A stretch of DNA of 64,000 nucleotides. Origin: JAYOEY01 sp038116945 (GTDB taxonomy: Bacteria > Pseudomonadota > Alphaproteobacteria > MPNO01 > UBA2964). Positions within the stretch are counted from its first letter, which is position 1, and each line of letters begins with the position of its first letter. Positions 35,097 to 43,597 of this stretch are shown piece after piece. Under the pieces are notes generated by a model. It saw only the letters and a list, made by a program, of their open reading frames with translations. It made no database searches and was not told where the DNA came from. The position numbers and the translations under genes were made by a program. The DNA lies in NCBI GenBank assembly GCA_038116945.1, contig JAYOEY010000006.1:62001-126000 (forward strand), written 5' to 3'.

Positions 35097-36086
35097 CTAT
35101 AGGCGCAGCGAATTCACGCGGTCGCCGGCGTCGGCCGCCTCCGCCAGGATCGCATCGAAAATCGCCGCGACGGGCTCGATCCGGTCGGCGAAGACACAGC
35201 TCTGGCCCATCGACAGCGTACCGCGCTCCGGATCGCCCTCTTCGTAGGCACGGCGCTGGTTCGGTCCTTCGACCAGCGCGCGATACGCCTCGAAATCGGT
35301 AACGCCTTCCGCTTCCAGCGCGGCCACGGCGCGGGCCGTTTCATTGTCGAGCACCCGCGAATTGTCCTTGAAGATGGACATCACGATGCGCGTGTCGGCG
35401 ACGCCGGAATCGACGACGCGCTGCTTGTATTTCCCGTCGGCCCAGATTTCCTCAGCCACCGTCATGCGGGAGCCCATCAGGATGCCGTCCGCGCCCAGCG
35501 CCAGCGCGGCGACGAGCTGCCGCCCGGTCCCCATCCCGCCGCCAAGGACGAACGGCGCCTCGAGCGATCGGGCCGCCAGCGCCCCCTGGACCATCGCGCC
35601 GATCATGTCCATGCCCGGGTGGCCGCCCGCCTCGGCGCCGAGCAGACAGATCGCATCCGCCCCGGCCCTGACCGCGCTTTCGGCGTGGCGCACGGTGGTG
35701 CATTTGTGGATCGAGCGCATGCCCGCCTGCTTGATGCGGGGCATGAAGGCCTTCGGGCTGAATCCCGCGGTTTCGACGTTGAGGACGCCTTCCTCGATCG
35801 CGATATCGAGCAGCCTCGCCAGCGCTTCGTTGGCTTCAGGACGGGCAGAAACGTATATGTTGACGCCGAAATTCAGCCCGCCGGTCAGGTCGGCGCATTT
35901 CTTCAACTCGTCGCGATACGCATCTTCGGTCGGAAAGCTGCGCGGCGTGATGAACCCCATCCCGCCCGCATTGACGACTGCCGCCACGTAGCTGGCGTCG
36001 GCCAGCCACATCAGCCCGCCGCAAAGAAGCGGGTGGTCGATGCCGAACAGCTCGGTTATGCGCGTGCGAAACAGCGGCGGAGTCAT
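35097..36086 (-). CDS. Nitronate monooxygenase (2-nitropropane dioxygenase family)
   Basis: The 329-residue FMN TIM-barrel protein contains HPLLCGGLMWLADASYVAAV, INVYVSAR-like text near residue 75, ICLLGAEAGGHPG and VLGGGMGTGRQLVAALALGADGILMGSRM, typical of the family. It oxidises nitronates or acts as a related FMN enoyl-reductase-like enzyme; the substrate is not evident. It starts 4 bases after the enoyl-CoA hydratase stop, so it is cotranscribed. Confidence 0.88.
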   Translation of the reverse strand: MTPPLFRTRITELFGIDHPLLCGGLMWLADASYVAAVVNAGGMGFITPRSFPTEDAYRDELKKCADLTGGLNFGVNIYVSARPEANEALARLLDIAIEEGVLNVETAGFSPKAFMPRIKQAGMRSIHKCTTVRHAESAVRAGADAICLLGAEAGGHPGMDMIGAMVQGALAARSLEAPFVLGGGMGTGRQLVAALALGADGILMGSRMTVAEEIWADGKYKQRVVDSGVADTRIVMSIFKDNSRVLDNETARAVAALEAEGVTDFEAYRALVEGPNQRRAYEEGDPERGTLSMGQSCVFADRIEPVAAIFDAILAEAADAGDRVNSLRL

Positions 36087-36090
36087 GTTC

Positions 36091-36858
36091 CTACCGGAAT
36101 TCCGGCTTGCGTTTTTCCTGGAACGCCTTGCGGCCCTCTTTCAGTTCCGGCCCGACGAAGGAAAGCGACTGCGCCATCGTTTCCATCTCGAGTGCGGCTT
36201 CGAGCGTCGCGGGCTGCATCGCAAGGTGCCGCTTGGTCAGTGCGAAAGCGTGCGGCGGCATGGCGGCAAGCTCCTTCGCCCGGTCGAGAGCCCATGTTTC
36301 GGCCTCTCCGTCGGGGACCAGCTCGTCGGCAAGACCCTGGTCCACCGCATCCTGCCCTTTCAGCATCTTCGCATAGAGCAGGATCTGGCGCGCTTTCGCC
36401 GAACCGACGCGCCGCGCCAGCGTGAAAAGGATGCCGTAATCGGGCGTCAGCCCCACCCGGAAGAAAGGAAAGCCGATGGCGCCGCTTTGGGCCAGCATGA
36501 TGGTGTCGCACAGAAGGGCGAGCCCGGCACCGGCGCCGACAGCAAAGCCTTCGACCGCGGCGACCAGGGGTTTTTCCGCCTCGGCCAGCAGGCGGACCAG
36601 CCGGTGGTTCTCCTTCATGCGCGCGCGCGCCGCCGCAACGTCGAGATCGACCATCGAATCGATATCGCCGCCGGCGCAGAAATGACCTTCGTTGCTGCCG
36701 AGAATAATCGCAGCAACGCCGCTATCGGCCAGCGCGCCGCCCAGCGTTTCGATCAGCTCGGCGCGCGCCTCGGGGCTGACGGCATTGCGCTTGTCGGGCC
36801 GGTTAATCGCGATACGCGCGATACCGGGTTCGATAAATCCCGAAGTGACGATAGACAT
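36091..36858 (-). CDS. Enoyl-CoA hydratase/isomerase family protein
   Basis: The 255-residue crotonase-fold protein has INRPDKRNAVSPEARAEL, the oxyanion segment NEGHFCAGGDIDSM and VAAVEGFAVGAGAGLALLCD. It hydrates or isomerises an enoyl-CoA. It sits between the lipoate-ligase-like gene (24-base gap) and the nitronate monooxygenase gene (4-base gap) in a minus-strand acyl-CoA operon. Confidence 0.92.
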   Translation of the reverse strand: MSIVTSGFIEPGIARIAINRPDKRNAVSPEARAELIETLGGALADSGVAAIILGSNEGHFCAGGDIDSMVDLDVAAARARMKENHRLVRLLAEAEKPLVAAVEGFAVGAGAGLALLCDTIMLAQSGAIGFPFFRVGLTPDYGILFTLARRVGSAKARQILLYAKMLKGQDAVDQGLADELVPDGEAETWALDRAKELAAMPPHAFALTKRHLAMQPATLEAALEMETMAQSLSFVGPELKEGRKAFQEKRKPEFR

Positions 36859-36882
36859 GCTCTGGACCCCGTATTCGTTCGA

Positions 36883-37992
36883 TCAGGAGGTTGATCCGTC
36901 ATCAGCCAGCGCCTTGTCGAAGGCCGCTGCAAGGTCGTCCGCCGTGACGCCGGCGAACTCGACATCGTCGCGGGCGAGAAACGCCCCGGCGCATTGACGC
37001 AGGGCGTCACCGTCAGCGGCCACGCCGGCCAGCGCCTCCTCCAGCCAGCCGACGCTCGAAAGCGGCCGCGGATGCCAGTCGCCGTTGACGATGGCATGCA
37101 GGATTTTGCCATCCCGTAGCGCGAGCGTCGCGCGGATCAGACCGCCGACCGCCTTGGCGCGACCGCGGCCGACCCTGTCGCCGCGACGCAGCAGCGGCGC
37201 GAGCCGCACGCCTTCCGATTTCGCGTAGAGCCACGCGTCGCTTTCATATTCGGCGCGAAATTCGTCGGCCCAGGCGCGCTCGGCCTCGTTTACGGCGCCC
37301 GGCGTCAGGGCGTCTTCGCCAAACGCGTGGGCGACGGCGGCGCGCGTCATCGCTTCAAGTTCGGGCGCATCGATTTCCCGGCCTGCCTCGCGTTCGAGAC
37401 AGGTAAAGCGCGACGTCATGTCCTTGAGCGCCTTGTCCTGCACCTTTTCGGGCGCCATCGGCATCGCCTTTCCGGCAAGCTCGGTGTCGATCGGCTTTAC
37501 GTTGATGACGATGCGGAACGTCATCACACCGTTCTCGATCTTGAGCGATGTCGGCACCAGCTTGCGCCCCTCGACCTGAACGTCGTTGAGCGGGCGGTAC
37601 TCGGCAGGGAAGCCGTACCGTTCCGAAAACGTTTCGGCCAGCGCCGTCAGGATTTTCGGAAAGGCCTCGGCGCTCGTCTCCGGCACTTCCGGATGGCTGG
37701 TCGGCAGGAAATAGATCAGGAAGGCGGAGCCCGCCCCGGCATAGACCGGTCCGCCGCCATTGGGACGACGGCGGAACGTAATCTCGTTGGCCCGGCAGAA
37801 ATCCAGATCCAGCGCCTGTTCGGGGTCCTCGTTGACGCCGATGGTGATCGAATCCGAATCGAAGATGTTGAGATAGACCGTCGGCGGCGAAACGCCCTCG
37901 ACCACCGCGCGTTCGATCGCCGGCGACACCGAGACGGAGAAATCGGCGTAGGAGTTGCGATCGACGATCAGCCGCCAGTTTCCGTCCGCCAT
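36883..37992 (-). CDS. Lipoate/biotin-protein-ligase-like protein (LplA family)
   Basis: The 369-residue protein has the LplA signature RRRPNGGGPVYAGAG and the lysine-bearing NDVQVEGRKL, but the next residues are VPTSLKIENG where LplA normally has the GSA motif. About 120 C-terminal residues form an accessory domain like that of LplA (GGLIRATLALRDGKILHAIV). LplA attaches lipoate to acyltransferase subunits; the divergent loop and its place beside a PaaK-like ligase (3-base gap) make another acyl substrate conceivable. Confidence 0.75.
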   Translation of the reverse strand: MADGNWRLIVDRNSYADFSVSVSPAIERAVVEGVSPPTVYLNIFDSDSITIGVNEDPEQALDLDFCRANEITFRRRPNGGGPVYAGAGSAFLIYFLPTSHPEVPETSAEAFPKILTALAETFSERYGFPAEYRPLNDVQVEGRKLVPTSLKIENGVMTFRIVINVKPIDTELAGKAMPMAPEKVQDKALKDMTSRFTCLEREAGREIDAPELEAMTRAAVAHAFGEDALTPGAVNEAERAWADEFRAEYESDAWLYAKSEGVRLAPLLRRGDRVGRGRAKAVGGLIRATLALRDGKILHAIVNGDWHPRPLSSVGWLEEALAGVAADGDALRQCAGAFLARDDVEFAGVTADDLAAAFDKALADDGSTS

Positions 37993-37995
37993 GTT

Positions 37996-39168
37996 TCAGG
38001 TCCTTTCATCGACCGCGAGCGGTCCGTCGTCCAGTGCATCGACCAGCGCGATCTCGTCGACCGATACCAGCGTCTGGGATTTGAAGCGCCGCGAGACCGC
38101 CTCCAGCGCGTCGTCGCCGGCCGTGCCCGAGAGGACGAGGGACAGCCGGTCGCCGCCGCCGGGTCTGGCCGATACGGTCAGCCGGTACTTTCCGTCGAAC
38201 CCGTCGAGCCCGAGCAGCAGGCCGCGAATTTCCGACGGGTAGAGCTTGACCCCCTTGACCTTCACCATTTCATCGGTGCGTCCGAAAACCACATTGGGCA
38301 GACACACCGTGCGGCCGAAAACCGAAGGCGTTTCGATCTTCACCGTCAGATCGCCTGTGCGGTAGCGCACCAGCGGCTGCGCTTCTTTCACCAGATGGGT
38401 CAGCACCAGCTCGCCGCGCTCGCCATCGGCAACCGGCGAGAGCGTTTCGGAATCAATGACCTCCGCATACACAAGCTCATCGAACACGTGCACGCCCTGC
38501 CCGCCCGGAAAGGTCCGCCCCACCGGCAGGAATTCCGAGAGCGAGAACGAATCCACCAGCATGGCGCCAGGCATGGCATCGGCTACGGCGTTGTACAGTT
38601 TCGGATTGCCGGTAAAGGGCTCCCCGCCGGCGAACAGCGCCTTGGGCGGCGCGATGCCGGATTCCAGCAGGCGCAGCACGAAGGACGGGTTGCCGGCGAT
38701 AACGTTGACGCCATGGGCGGTGCAGATTTCGACCGCGCGGTCCGCCTCGCCCGGTCCGAGCGGGATACAGGCGACGCCGTGCGCTTCCATCTGCGACTGG
38801 TAGAACAGGCCGGCGACGAAAAGGTGGTAGCCGAACATCACGGAGCAGACATCGCCCTCGGTGACGCCGCAGGCATCGAGATGGGTGCGACAGGCGCCGA
38901 TCATCCGGTCGAGATCGCGCCGGGTCTGCATCACGGGGACAAGCCCGCCGCCCATCGGGCTGAGATTGACCCTGACGGTCCTTACGCCGCCGAACGCGCC
39001 GTAGCCGGGCTTTCGCATCTCCGCGACCAGGTCGGCGCGGCCCATCAGCGGCACACGCGCCGCGAAATCCTCCGCGCCGTCCACCGACGCCGGCAGCCGG
39101 TCCCGGTAGAACGGATGGCGCGACAGCCGGTCGAGCGCATCGTTGACGGCGTTCATCGGAAAGCTCAT
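37996..39168 (-). CDS. PaaK-like adenylate-forming CoA ligase
   Basis: The 390-residue protein resembles phenylacetate-CoA ligase: LSRHPFYRDRLP at the N-terminus, the dimetal/AMP-binding core (FAGGEPFTGNPKLY, VDSFSLSEF), then LVRYRTGDLTVK and a C-terminal lid (DEMVKVKGVKLYPSEIR). The phosphate loop is atypical (LSPMGGG in place of SSGTTG), so activity on aryl acids is likely but not certain. It is first in the minus-strand run 39168-33535. Confidence 0.8.
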   Translation of the reverse strand: MSFPMNAVNDALDRLSRHPFYRDRLPASVDGAEDFAARVPLMGRADLVAEMRKPGYGAFGGVRTVRVNLSPMGGGLVPVMQTRRDLDRMIGACRTHLDACGVTEGDVCSVMFGYHLFVAGLFYQSQMEAHGVACIPLGPGEADRAVEICTAHGVNVIAGNPSFVLRLLESGIAPPKALFAGGEPFTGNPKLYNAVADAMPGAMLVDSFSLSEFLPVGRTFPGGQGVHVFDELVYAEVIDSETLSPVADGERGELVLTHLVKEAQPLVRYRTGDLTVKIETPSVFGRTVCLPNVVFGRTDEMVKVKGVKLYPSEIRGLLLGLDGFDGKYRLTVSARPGGGDRLSLVLSGTAGDDALEAVSRRFKSQTLVSVDEIALVDALDDGPLAVDERT

Positions 39169-39262
39169 GCGGCCTTTTTAGGGGTCGCCCCGTCCCCGGG
39201 CAAGGGACGCGCGCGCCATCGCGCTTGGTGCATTTCCGTCAGGCGGCGATTATTGTGCCGCC

Positions 39263-40009
39263 ATGACGCTCGACTGGAAATCCGACAGGCGCTTCTTCTC
39301 CACCGAAGAACGCATCAAGCACGCCCTGATCCCGCCCCGGCTCTATCTGCGCAATCTCGCCTGGCGGCGCGGGCGCAAGGGCGAAAAGGAAATCGCCCTG
39401 CTGCCGTCCCTTGTCGAACCCGGCAGCGTCGCCATCGACATCGGCGCGAACAAGGGCGTTTACAGCTGGGCGCTCAGCCGTATCTGCCGCGAGGTGCAGG
39501 CATTCGAGCCCAACCCGAAAATGTTCCACCTCCTGACCGCCGCCGTGCCGGAAAATGTCAAAACCCATGAGGTCGCGCTGTCGAATGCCGGCGGCGAAGC
39601 GAAACTGATCCTGCCGATCCAGCGTTCGGGTCGTTTTTCCAATCAGGGCGCAACGCTTCAGGCGAAGAAAATGGACGGCGACAAGGGGTTCGAAATCCTG
39701 AACGTGGATCAAAAACCGCTGGATTCATACGATTTCCGCGACGTGTCCTTCATCAAGATCGATGTGGAGGGCTTCGAACTCGAAGTCATCGACGGCGCGC
39801 GCGAGACCCTGGCGCGCGAACGCCCGAACATGCTGATTGAAATCGACGAGCACCATGCCAAGAAACCCGTCGCGGATGCGGTGGCGGAAATCTGCGGGCT
39901 TGGATACGCCTGTTTCTATATGAGCCGGACAAGCCTGAAACCGTTCGCCGGGTTCTCGTCCGATACCGCGCGAACGCACACCGACAATTTCGTCTTTCTG
40001 CCGGTCTGA
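39263..40009 (+). CDS. FkbM-family SAM methyltransferase
   Basis: The 248-residue protein contains the SAM-binding GSVAIDIGANKGVYSWALS and EVQAFEPNPKMF, and the family's IKIDVEGFELEVIDGARE. FkbM-type enzymes O-methylate sugars, polyketides or other small molecules. It stands alone on the plus strand, divergent from the PaaK-like gene and converging on the DOPA-dioxygenase-like gene; no target is implied by context. Confidence 0.87.
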   Translation: MTLDWKSDRRFFSTEERIKHALIPPRLYLRNLAWRRGRKGEKEIALLPSLVEPGSVAIDIGANKGVYSWALSRICREVQAFEPNPKMFHLLTAAVPENVKTHEVALSNAGGEAKLILPIQRSGRFSNQGATLQAKKMDGDKGFEILNVDQKPLDSYDFRDVSFIKIDVEGFELEVIDGARETLARERPNMLIEIDEHHAKKPVADAVAEICGLGYACFYMSRTSLKPFAGFSSDTARTHTDNFVFLPV

Positions 40010-40023
40010 TTGTCTGCTGCCGG

Positions 40024-40425
40024 TTACCCCCTGGCGGCGGCTGCCGGACGACTGGCCCGGTCCGCGCCCCGGCGCAGACGTTCTTCGTTAAGCGGCAGCT
40101 TCTCGCCCATCCAGAAACCGAAGATAATGTGGTCGTTCCAGGCATTTTCGGTCTCGGGGTGGACCAGAACGTCGAGCCCTTCCCGATTGACCGTCAGCCA
40201 CTGCACGAAACTGTCGAACTGATCGGGCTTGAAGGCGACCTGATACATCGCGACCAGATGGGGCCCGACCGCATCGTCGTGCCAGCGGCCCATGATCGTT
40301 TCGGGAAACGCCTCGACGATGCGCTCGCGAAGGCGCCTTGCATTTCCCTTGGTCTTTTCGGGATCGTAATAGATATGGGCGTGCCATCCTTCGATAGCCT
40401 CAGCCGGCCGGTTGGGGAAGCTCAT
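40024..40425 (-). CDS. DOPA 4,5-dioxygenase family protein
   Basis: The 133-residue protein matches the small DOPA-dioxygenase-like family: GWHAHIYYDPEKT, the metal-binding GPHLVAMYQVAF and LDVLVHPETENAWNDH. Relatives cleave catechol-type rings, though many bacterial members are uncharacterised. Start at 40425 has AAAGGAG; an in-frame upstream extension is not used. It is divergent from the fumarylpyruvate-hydrolase-like gene, 133 bases away. Confidence 0.82.
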   Translation of the reverse strand: MSFPNRPAEAIEGWHAHIYYDPEKTKGNARRLRERIVEAFPETIMGRWHDDAVGPHLVAMYQVAFKPDQFDSFVQWLTVNREGLDVLVHPETENAWNDHIIFGFWMGEKLPLNEERLRRGADRASRPAAAARG

Positions 40426-40470
40426 GATCGGTCTCCTTTCGACGAAAACTAATAGGCCGCGCGCGAAGGT

Positions 40471-40490
40471 CAAGGGAGCGTACGCCCTTG
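40471..40490. promoter_or_regulatory. Candidate operator between the divergent dioxygenase and hydrolase genes
   Basis: CAAGGG (40471-40476) and CCCTTG (40485-40490) form an inverted repeat around AGCGTACG, itself nearly symmetric. Size and symmetry fit a MarR-type site, and a MarR gene is encoded one gene downstream. Confidence 0.4.
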
Positions 40491-40558
40491 CCCTTTCGGT
40501 CCGGCTGGGCCAAATTCCGCCGCATATTCGAAAACCCCCAAATCAGGAGATAATATTC

Positions 40559-41242
40559 ATGGGTTTTGTCATTCCTCCCTATGAAGTGCCGAGCCTGCCG
40601 GTCGCCGGCAGCGACGACCGTTTCCCGGTCCGCCGGATTTACTGCATCGGCCGCAACTATATCGAACATGCGCGCGAGATGGGCGCCGACGAGCGCGATC
40701 CGCCCTTTTTCTTCATGAAGCCGAACGACGCCATCGTGCCGAACGGCGCCTCGATTCCCTACCCGGTTCAGACCGAGGACTATCATTACGAGGGCGAGCT
40801 GGTAGCCGCCATCGGCAAGGGCGGCGAAAACATCAGCGTCGAGGATGCCAACGATCACATCTTCGGCTACGGCGTCGGCCTCGACATGACGCGGCGCGAT
40901 CTTCAGATGGTGGCGCGGAACATGGGTCGCCCGTGGGACATGGGCAAGGGCTTCGATCAGTCGGCCCCCTGCAGCGAGATCTATCCGGCGTCGAAAATCG
41001 GCCACCCGGCAGAAGGGGCGATCACGCTCAAGGTCAATGGCGATATCCGCCAGAACAGCGACATCAAGCTGATGATCTGGAATATCCCGGAGAGCATTTC
41101 GTACCTGTCCGGCCTGATGCGGCTGGAGCCGGGCGACCTGCTTTATACCGGCACACCGGCGGGCGTCGGCGCGGTCAAGGCCGGAGAGACCATCGACCTT
41201 CACGTCGATGGGGTGTGCGACCTGACCGTCCATATCGTCTGA
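40559..41242 (+). CDS. Fumarylacetoacetate/fumarylpyruvate hydrolase family protein
   Basis: The 227-residue protein has the FAH fold motifs IYCIGRNYIEHAREMG, metal ligands E78 and E80 in EDYHYEGELVAAIGKGG, D109 in GYGVGLDMTRRDLQ, and TGTPAGVGAVKAGE. With gentisate 1,2-dioxygenase encoded nearby, hydrolysis of fumarylpyruvate to fumarate and pyruvate is the probable reaction. AGGAG lies before ATG 40559; the longer upstream frame is not used. The marR gene follows 7 bases later. Confidence 0.9.
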   Translation: MGFVIPPYEVPSLPVAGSDDRFPVRRIYCIGRNYIEHAREMGADERDPPFFFMKPNDAIVPNGASIPYPVQTEDYHYEGELVAAIGKGGENISVEDANDHIFGYGVGLDMTRRDLQMVARNMGRPWDMGKGFDQSAPCSEIYPASKIGHPAEGAITLKVNGDIRQNSDIKLMIWNIPESISYLSGLMRLEPGDLLYTGTPAGVGAVKAGETIDLHVDGVCDLTVHIV

Positions 41243-41249
41243 CGGGCAT

Positions 41250-41726
41250 ATGGCTTCAGCCAGGCAGAAAGCGGCGGAGCGGAGCGATGAAATCGACATG
41301 GGCGAGCTGCCCGACCTGATCGGTTTCAACCTCCGCTGCGCCCAGGTCGCTACCTTCCAGCATTTCAGCCGGTCGGTCGGCGAGGCCGATATTTCCCCTC
41401 CGCAGTATGGCGCGCTAGTCCTGATCGACGCCAACCCCGGCATCAGCCAGAGCGCCATCGCCGGCGCGCTGCGCTTCGACCGGTCGACGCTGGTGCAGAT
41501 TATCGACCGGCTGGAAGAGCGTGGGCTCGTTGTACGCGAAGTATCCGCCCACGACCGGCGGTCGCATGCGCTCAAGACAACCGATAAAGGCGAACTGGTC
41601 CTCCAGAGCCTGAAACGCCGCGTCGCCGAGCACGAAGCGCACATCACGCGCGCCCTGACCGAAGCAGAGAAGAAATCGCTGATCGCGCTTCTGTCGCGCG
41701 TTCACAATACGCCCTTCGACGACTGA
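41250..41726 (+). CDS. MarR-family transcriptional regulator
   Basis: The 158-residue protein has the winged helix-turn-helix: ISPPQYGALVLIDANPGISQ, then AIAGALRFDRSTLVQIIDRL and the wing VSAHDRRSHALKTTDKG. MarR proteins usually repress aromatic-catabolism genes and release DNA on binding a phenolic ligand. Its position directly after the hydrolase gene and the candidate operator at 40471-40490 suggest local control of the gentisate genes. Confidence 0.93.
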   Translation: MASARQKAAERSDEIDMGELPDLIGFNLRCAQVATFQHFSRSVGEADISPPQYGALVLIDANPGISQSAIAGALRFDRSTLVQIIDRLEERGLVVREVSAHDRRSHALKTTDKGELVLQSLKRRVAEHEAHITRALTEAEKKSLIALLSRVHNTPFDD

Positions 41727-41749
41727 CGCCGCGCCTGCGTCAACGGGCT

Positions 41750-41777
41750 TTGTCAAATTTCAGGGCAGGCGTATAGT
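41750..41777 (+). promoter_or_regulatory. Sigma-70-type promoter upstream of the cupin gene
   Basis: TTGTCA (41750-41755) and TATAGT (41772-41777) are separated by 16 bases and lie about 65 bases before the cupin start codon, giving the cupin gene its own promoter after marR. Confidence 0.5.
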
Positions 41778-41843
41778 TGTCCACAGTTTTTTCGAAGGAT
41801 TGGGCGTTGGGTTGCCCGGATCCCGCTACACAGGAGAGGTCAC

Positions 41844-42299
41844 ATGGCCACAGCCGTACAGGAAGCAACCGCTGCGAAACCCCGCAAACCGCAGATTTTC
41901 AAATACGAAAAACCGGAATCCGATGCCGGCAAGACAATCGTCAATCTCGGCACGTCCGGCCTGATCCGCGGTGCGGTACAGGTCGTCAAGAATGGCGCAG
42001 GCGACAACAATCTGCACATCCACACCGGCATGGACGGCATCTGGATGGTGCTGAAAGGCGAAGTGACATTCTATGGCGAAGGCGACGAGATCATCGGCGT
42101 ATTCGGCGAGCATGAAGGCATCGTCATGCCGCACGGCAACGCCTACTGGTTCGCCAGCACGGGCGACGAGGACCTCGAAATCGCCCAGTTCGTCACCTGG
42201 GCGCCGGATGTCGAGGACAAGCGCGTCGACCTGACCGAACAGAAGGAACAGGTCGGCCCCGGCAAGGGCAACTATTTCGACGCCCGCATCCGCGGCTGA
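41844..42299 (+). CDS. Small single-domain cupin
   Basis: The 151-residue protein has one cupin barrel: the first motif is NNLHIHTGMDGIWMVLKGEV with two histidines and the second is GIVMPHGNAYWFASTGDED. SD AGGAGAGG is strong. It sits between marR and the convergent gentisate dioxygenase gene and ends in a strong terminator. Small cupins of this kind bind a metal and can be isomerases, dioxygenases or sensors; none can be chosen here, but maleylpyruvate isomerisation is the step missing from the neighbouring pathway. Confidence 0.85.
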   Translation: MATAVQEATAAKPRKPQIFKYEKPESDAGKTIVNLGTSGLIRGAVQVVKNGAGDNNLHIHTGMDGIWMVLKGEVTFYGEGDEIIGVFGEHEGIVMPHGNAYWFASTGDEDLEIAQFVTWAPDVEDKRVDLTEQKEQVGPGKGNYFDARIRG

Positions 42300-42330
42300 T
42301 CGCGACCAGAAGAAATTACGCAAAAGAGAA

Positions 42331-42359
42331 GGCCCGCCCCGATGGGGCGGGCCTTTTTT
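42331..42359 (+). terminator. Strong Rho-independent terminator after the cupin gene
   Basis: GGCCCGCCCC (42331-42340), loop GAT, GGGGCGGGCC (42344-42353), then six T. It stands between two convergent genes and may work in both directions (the other side reads a weaker TTCTCTTTT). Confidence 0.92.
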
Positions 42360-42375
42360 CGTACGGGATTATGAG

Positions 42376-43452
42376 TCAGTGCGTGACGTTGCCGCGCCGT
42401 TCCCGGTACAGCCCGAGCTTCTCGTGCATGATCCGGTCGGAGAAGCTGAACAGGAACGCGTTGTCGCCGTCGTTTTCGTGATGATGCCTCGCCCAGCCCG
42501 GCACGCAAAACACGTCGCGCGGACCCCATTCGACCACCGTATCGCCGATGACCGTCCGCCCGGTCCCCTCGACCACCGAATAGATCCAGGCTGCGGTCGA
42601 CTGGAAGGTTTCGGTCTTCATCTCGGGCGGCAGCAGCTGCATGTAGCAATCGAGCGTCGGCATTACCGGTCCGCCATTCGCCGGGTTGATGTAACGCATC
42701 TTGATGCCGTGCACCGGATCGATCTCGTCCGATTTCCGGAGCTGGAGCAGCGCTTCACGCGTGTCCTTGTACGGATAATGGAACACCGGCGAGTTTTCGG
42801 TCTCGTAGGTCTCTCCCATCGGCAGCATCTTGGCGCCGTAGCGCGAGACGTTGTCGAACGGGGCGCGGCCCGGCGGATACAGCTCTCCGCCGTTATAGAG
42901 TTCGGCGAAAACCGGGCCGAGGAACTTGACCGTCGGAATATCGAGCCCGTCGAGCCAGACGACCGGCGCATCGCCTTCATTGCCGTGATCGTGCCACACC
43001 ATCGACGGGGTCAGGATCAGATCGCCAACCGTCATCGGCGACTTCTCGCCATTGATCGAGGTATAGGCGCCGTCTCCCTCGACGATGAAGCGCAGCGCCG
43101 CCGGCGAATGCCGGTGCGTCCCGGCGATCTCGCCCGGCATGATGAGCTGCCAGCCGGCGAACAGGGCGTCGGACGCGGCCGTCTGTCCCTTGAGGCCCGG
43201 ATTTTCGAGGATCAGAACCCGGCGCTCCGCCTCCTCCGCCGTGATCAGGGTGGCCGTCCTCATCAGGCTCGGGCGGATCTCGTCGTATTTCCAGATATGC
43301 GGAAGGGCGCGAACGTTGGGCTCTCGCGTGACGAGTTCGAACAGGCGTTCCCACAGCGGCGCGACCGACATCGGATCGATCTGGTCGTAAAATTCCGCGC
43401 GCTCGGGTGTGGTTACGGGCTTGTCGTGCAGGCCCCTGCTGCTGGTCGCCAT
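42376..43452 (-). CDS. Gentisate 1,2-dioxygenase
   Basis: The enzyme opens the gentisate ring between the carboxylated and hydroxylated carbons, giving maleylpyruvate. The 358-residue protein is a bicupin with the iron-binding motif IAGTHRHSPAALRFIVEGDG and the matching TPSMVWHDHGNEG; a second, C-terminal cupin includes VPGWARHHHENDGD. Length fits the family (about 340-370). It is transcribed in the same direction as the dehalogenase-like pair, 145 bases downstream of it. Confidence 0.92.
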   Translation of the reverse strand: MATSSRGLHDKPVTTPERAEFYDQIDPMSVAPLWERLFELVTREPNVRALPHIWKYDEIRPSLMRTATLITAEEAERRVLILENPGLKGQTAASDALFAGWQLIMPGEIAGTHRHSPAALRFIVEGDGAYTSINGEKSPMTVGDLILTPSMVWHDHGNEGDAPVVWLDGLDIPTVKFLGPVFAELYNGGELYPPGRAPFDNVSRYGAKMLPMGETYETENSPVFHYPYKDTREALLQLRKSDEIDPVHGIKMRYINPANGGPVMPTLDCYMQLLPPEMKTETFQSTAAWIYSVVEGTGRTVIGDTVVEWGPRDVFCVPGWARHHHENDGDNAFLFSFSDRIMHEKLGLYRERRGNVTH

Positions 43453-43566
43453 GTCTGTCCTCCTGTCCGGCCGGGCCGGATCGTGTGCAACGAATTCGGA
43501 CGGCAGTTTACTCCGCCCGTAAAGGATATGCCATGTTGCCGTGCTTCCGGTTTAACGTGAATTAAT

Positions 43567-43589
43567 CGGGGCGGACAATCAGCGCCCCG
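43567..43589 (-). terminator. Possible weak terminator after the second dehalogenase-like gene
   Basis: A 7-pair stem CGGGGCG/CGCCCCG with a 9-base loop lies 9 bases after the stop codon; on the minus strand it is followed only by GATTAATT, so termination would be weak. Confidence 0.35.
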
Positions 43590-43597
43590 CAGGGCGT

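Noticed and set aside
33526..35247. 573-codon plus-strand frame opposite the 3-hydroxyacyl-CoA dehydrogenase gene
   Set aside because: Antisense to a full-length recognisable enzyme; no motif of its own.
37327..39570. 747-codon plus-strand frame opposite the lipoate-ligase-like and PaaK-like genes
   Set aside because: Longest shadow in the window, but its composition is His/Arg/Gln/Asp-rich noise and it covers two real minus-strand genes and part of the FkbM gene.
42331..42359. Possible small RNA at the cupin-gentisate dioxygenase boundary
   Set aside because: The hairpin with T-run is fully explained as a terminator between convergent genes.
42379..43560. 393-codon plus-strand frame opposite gentisate dioxygenase
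   Set aside because: Antisense to a strongly supported bicupin gene and begins inside the terminator region.
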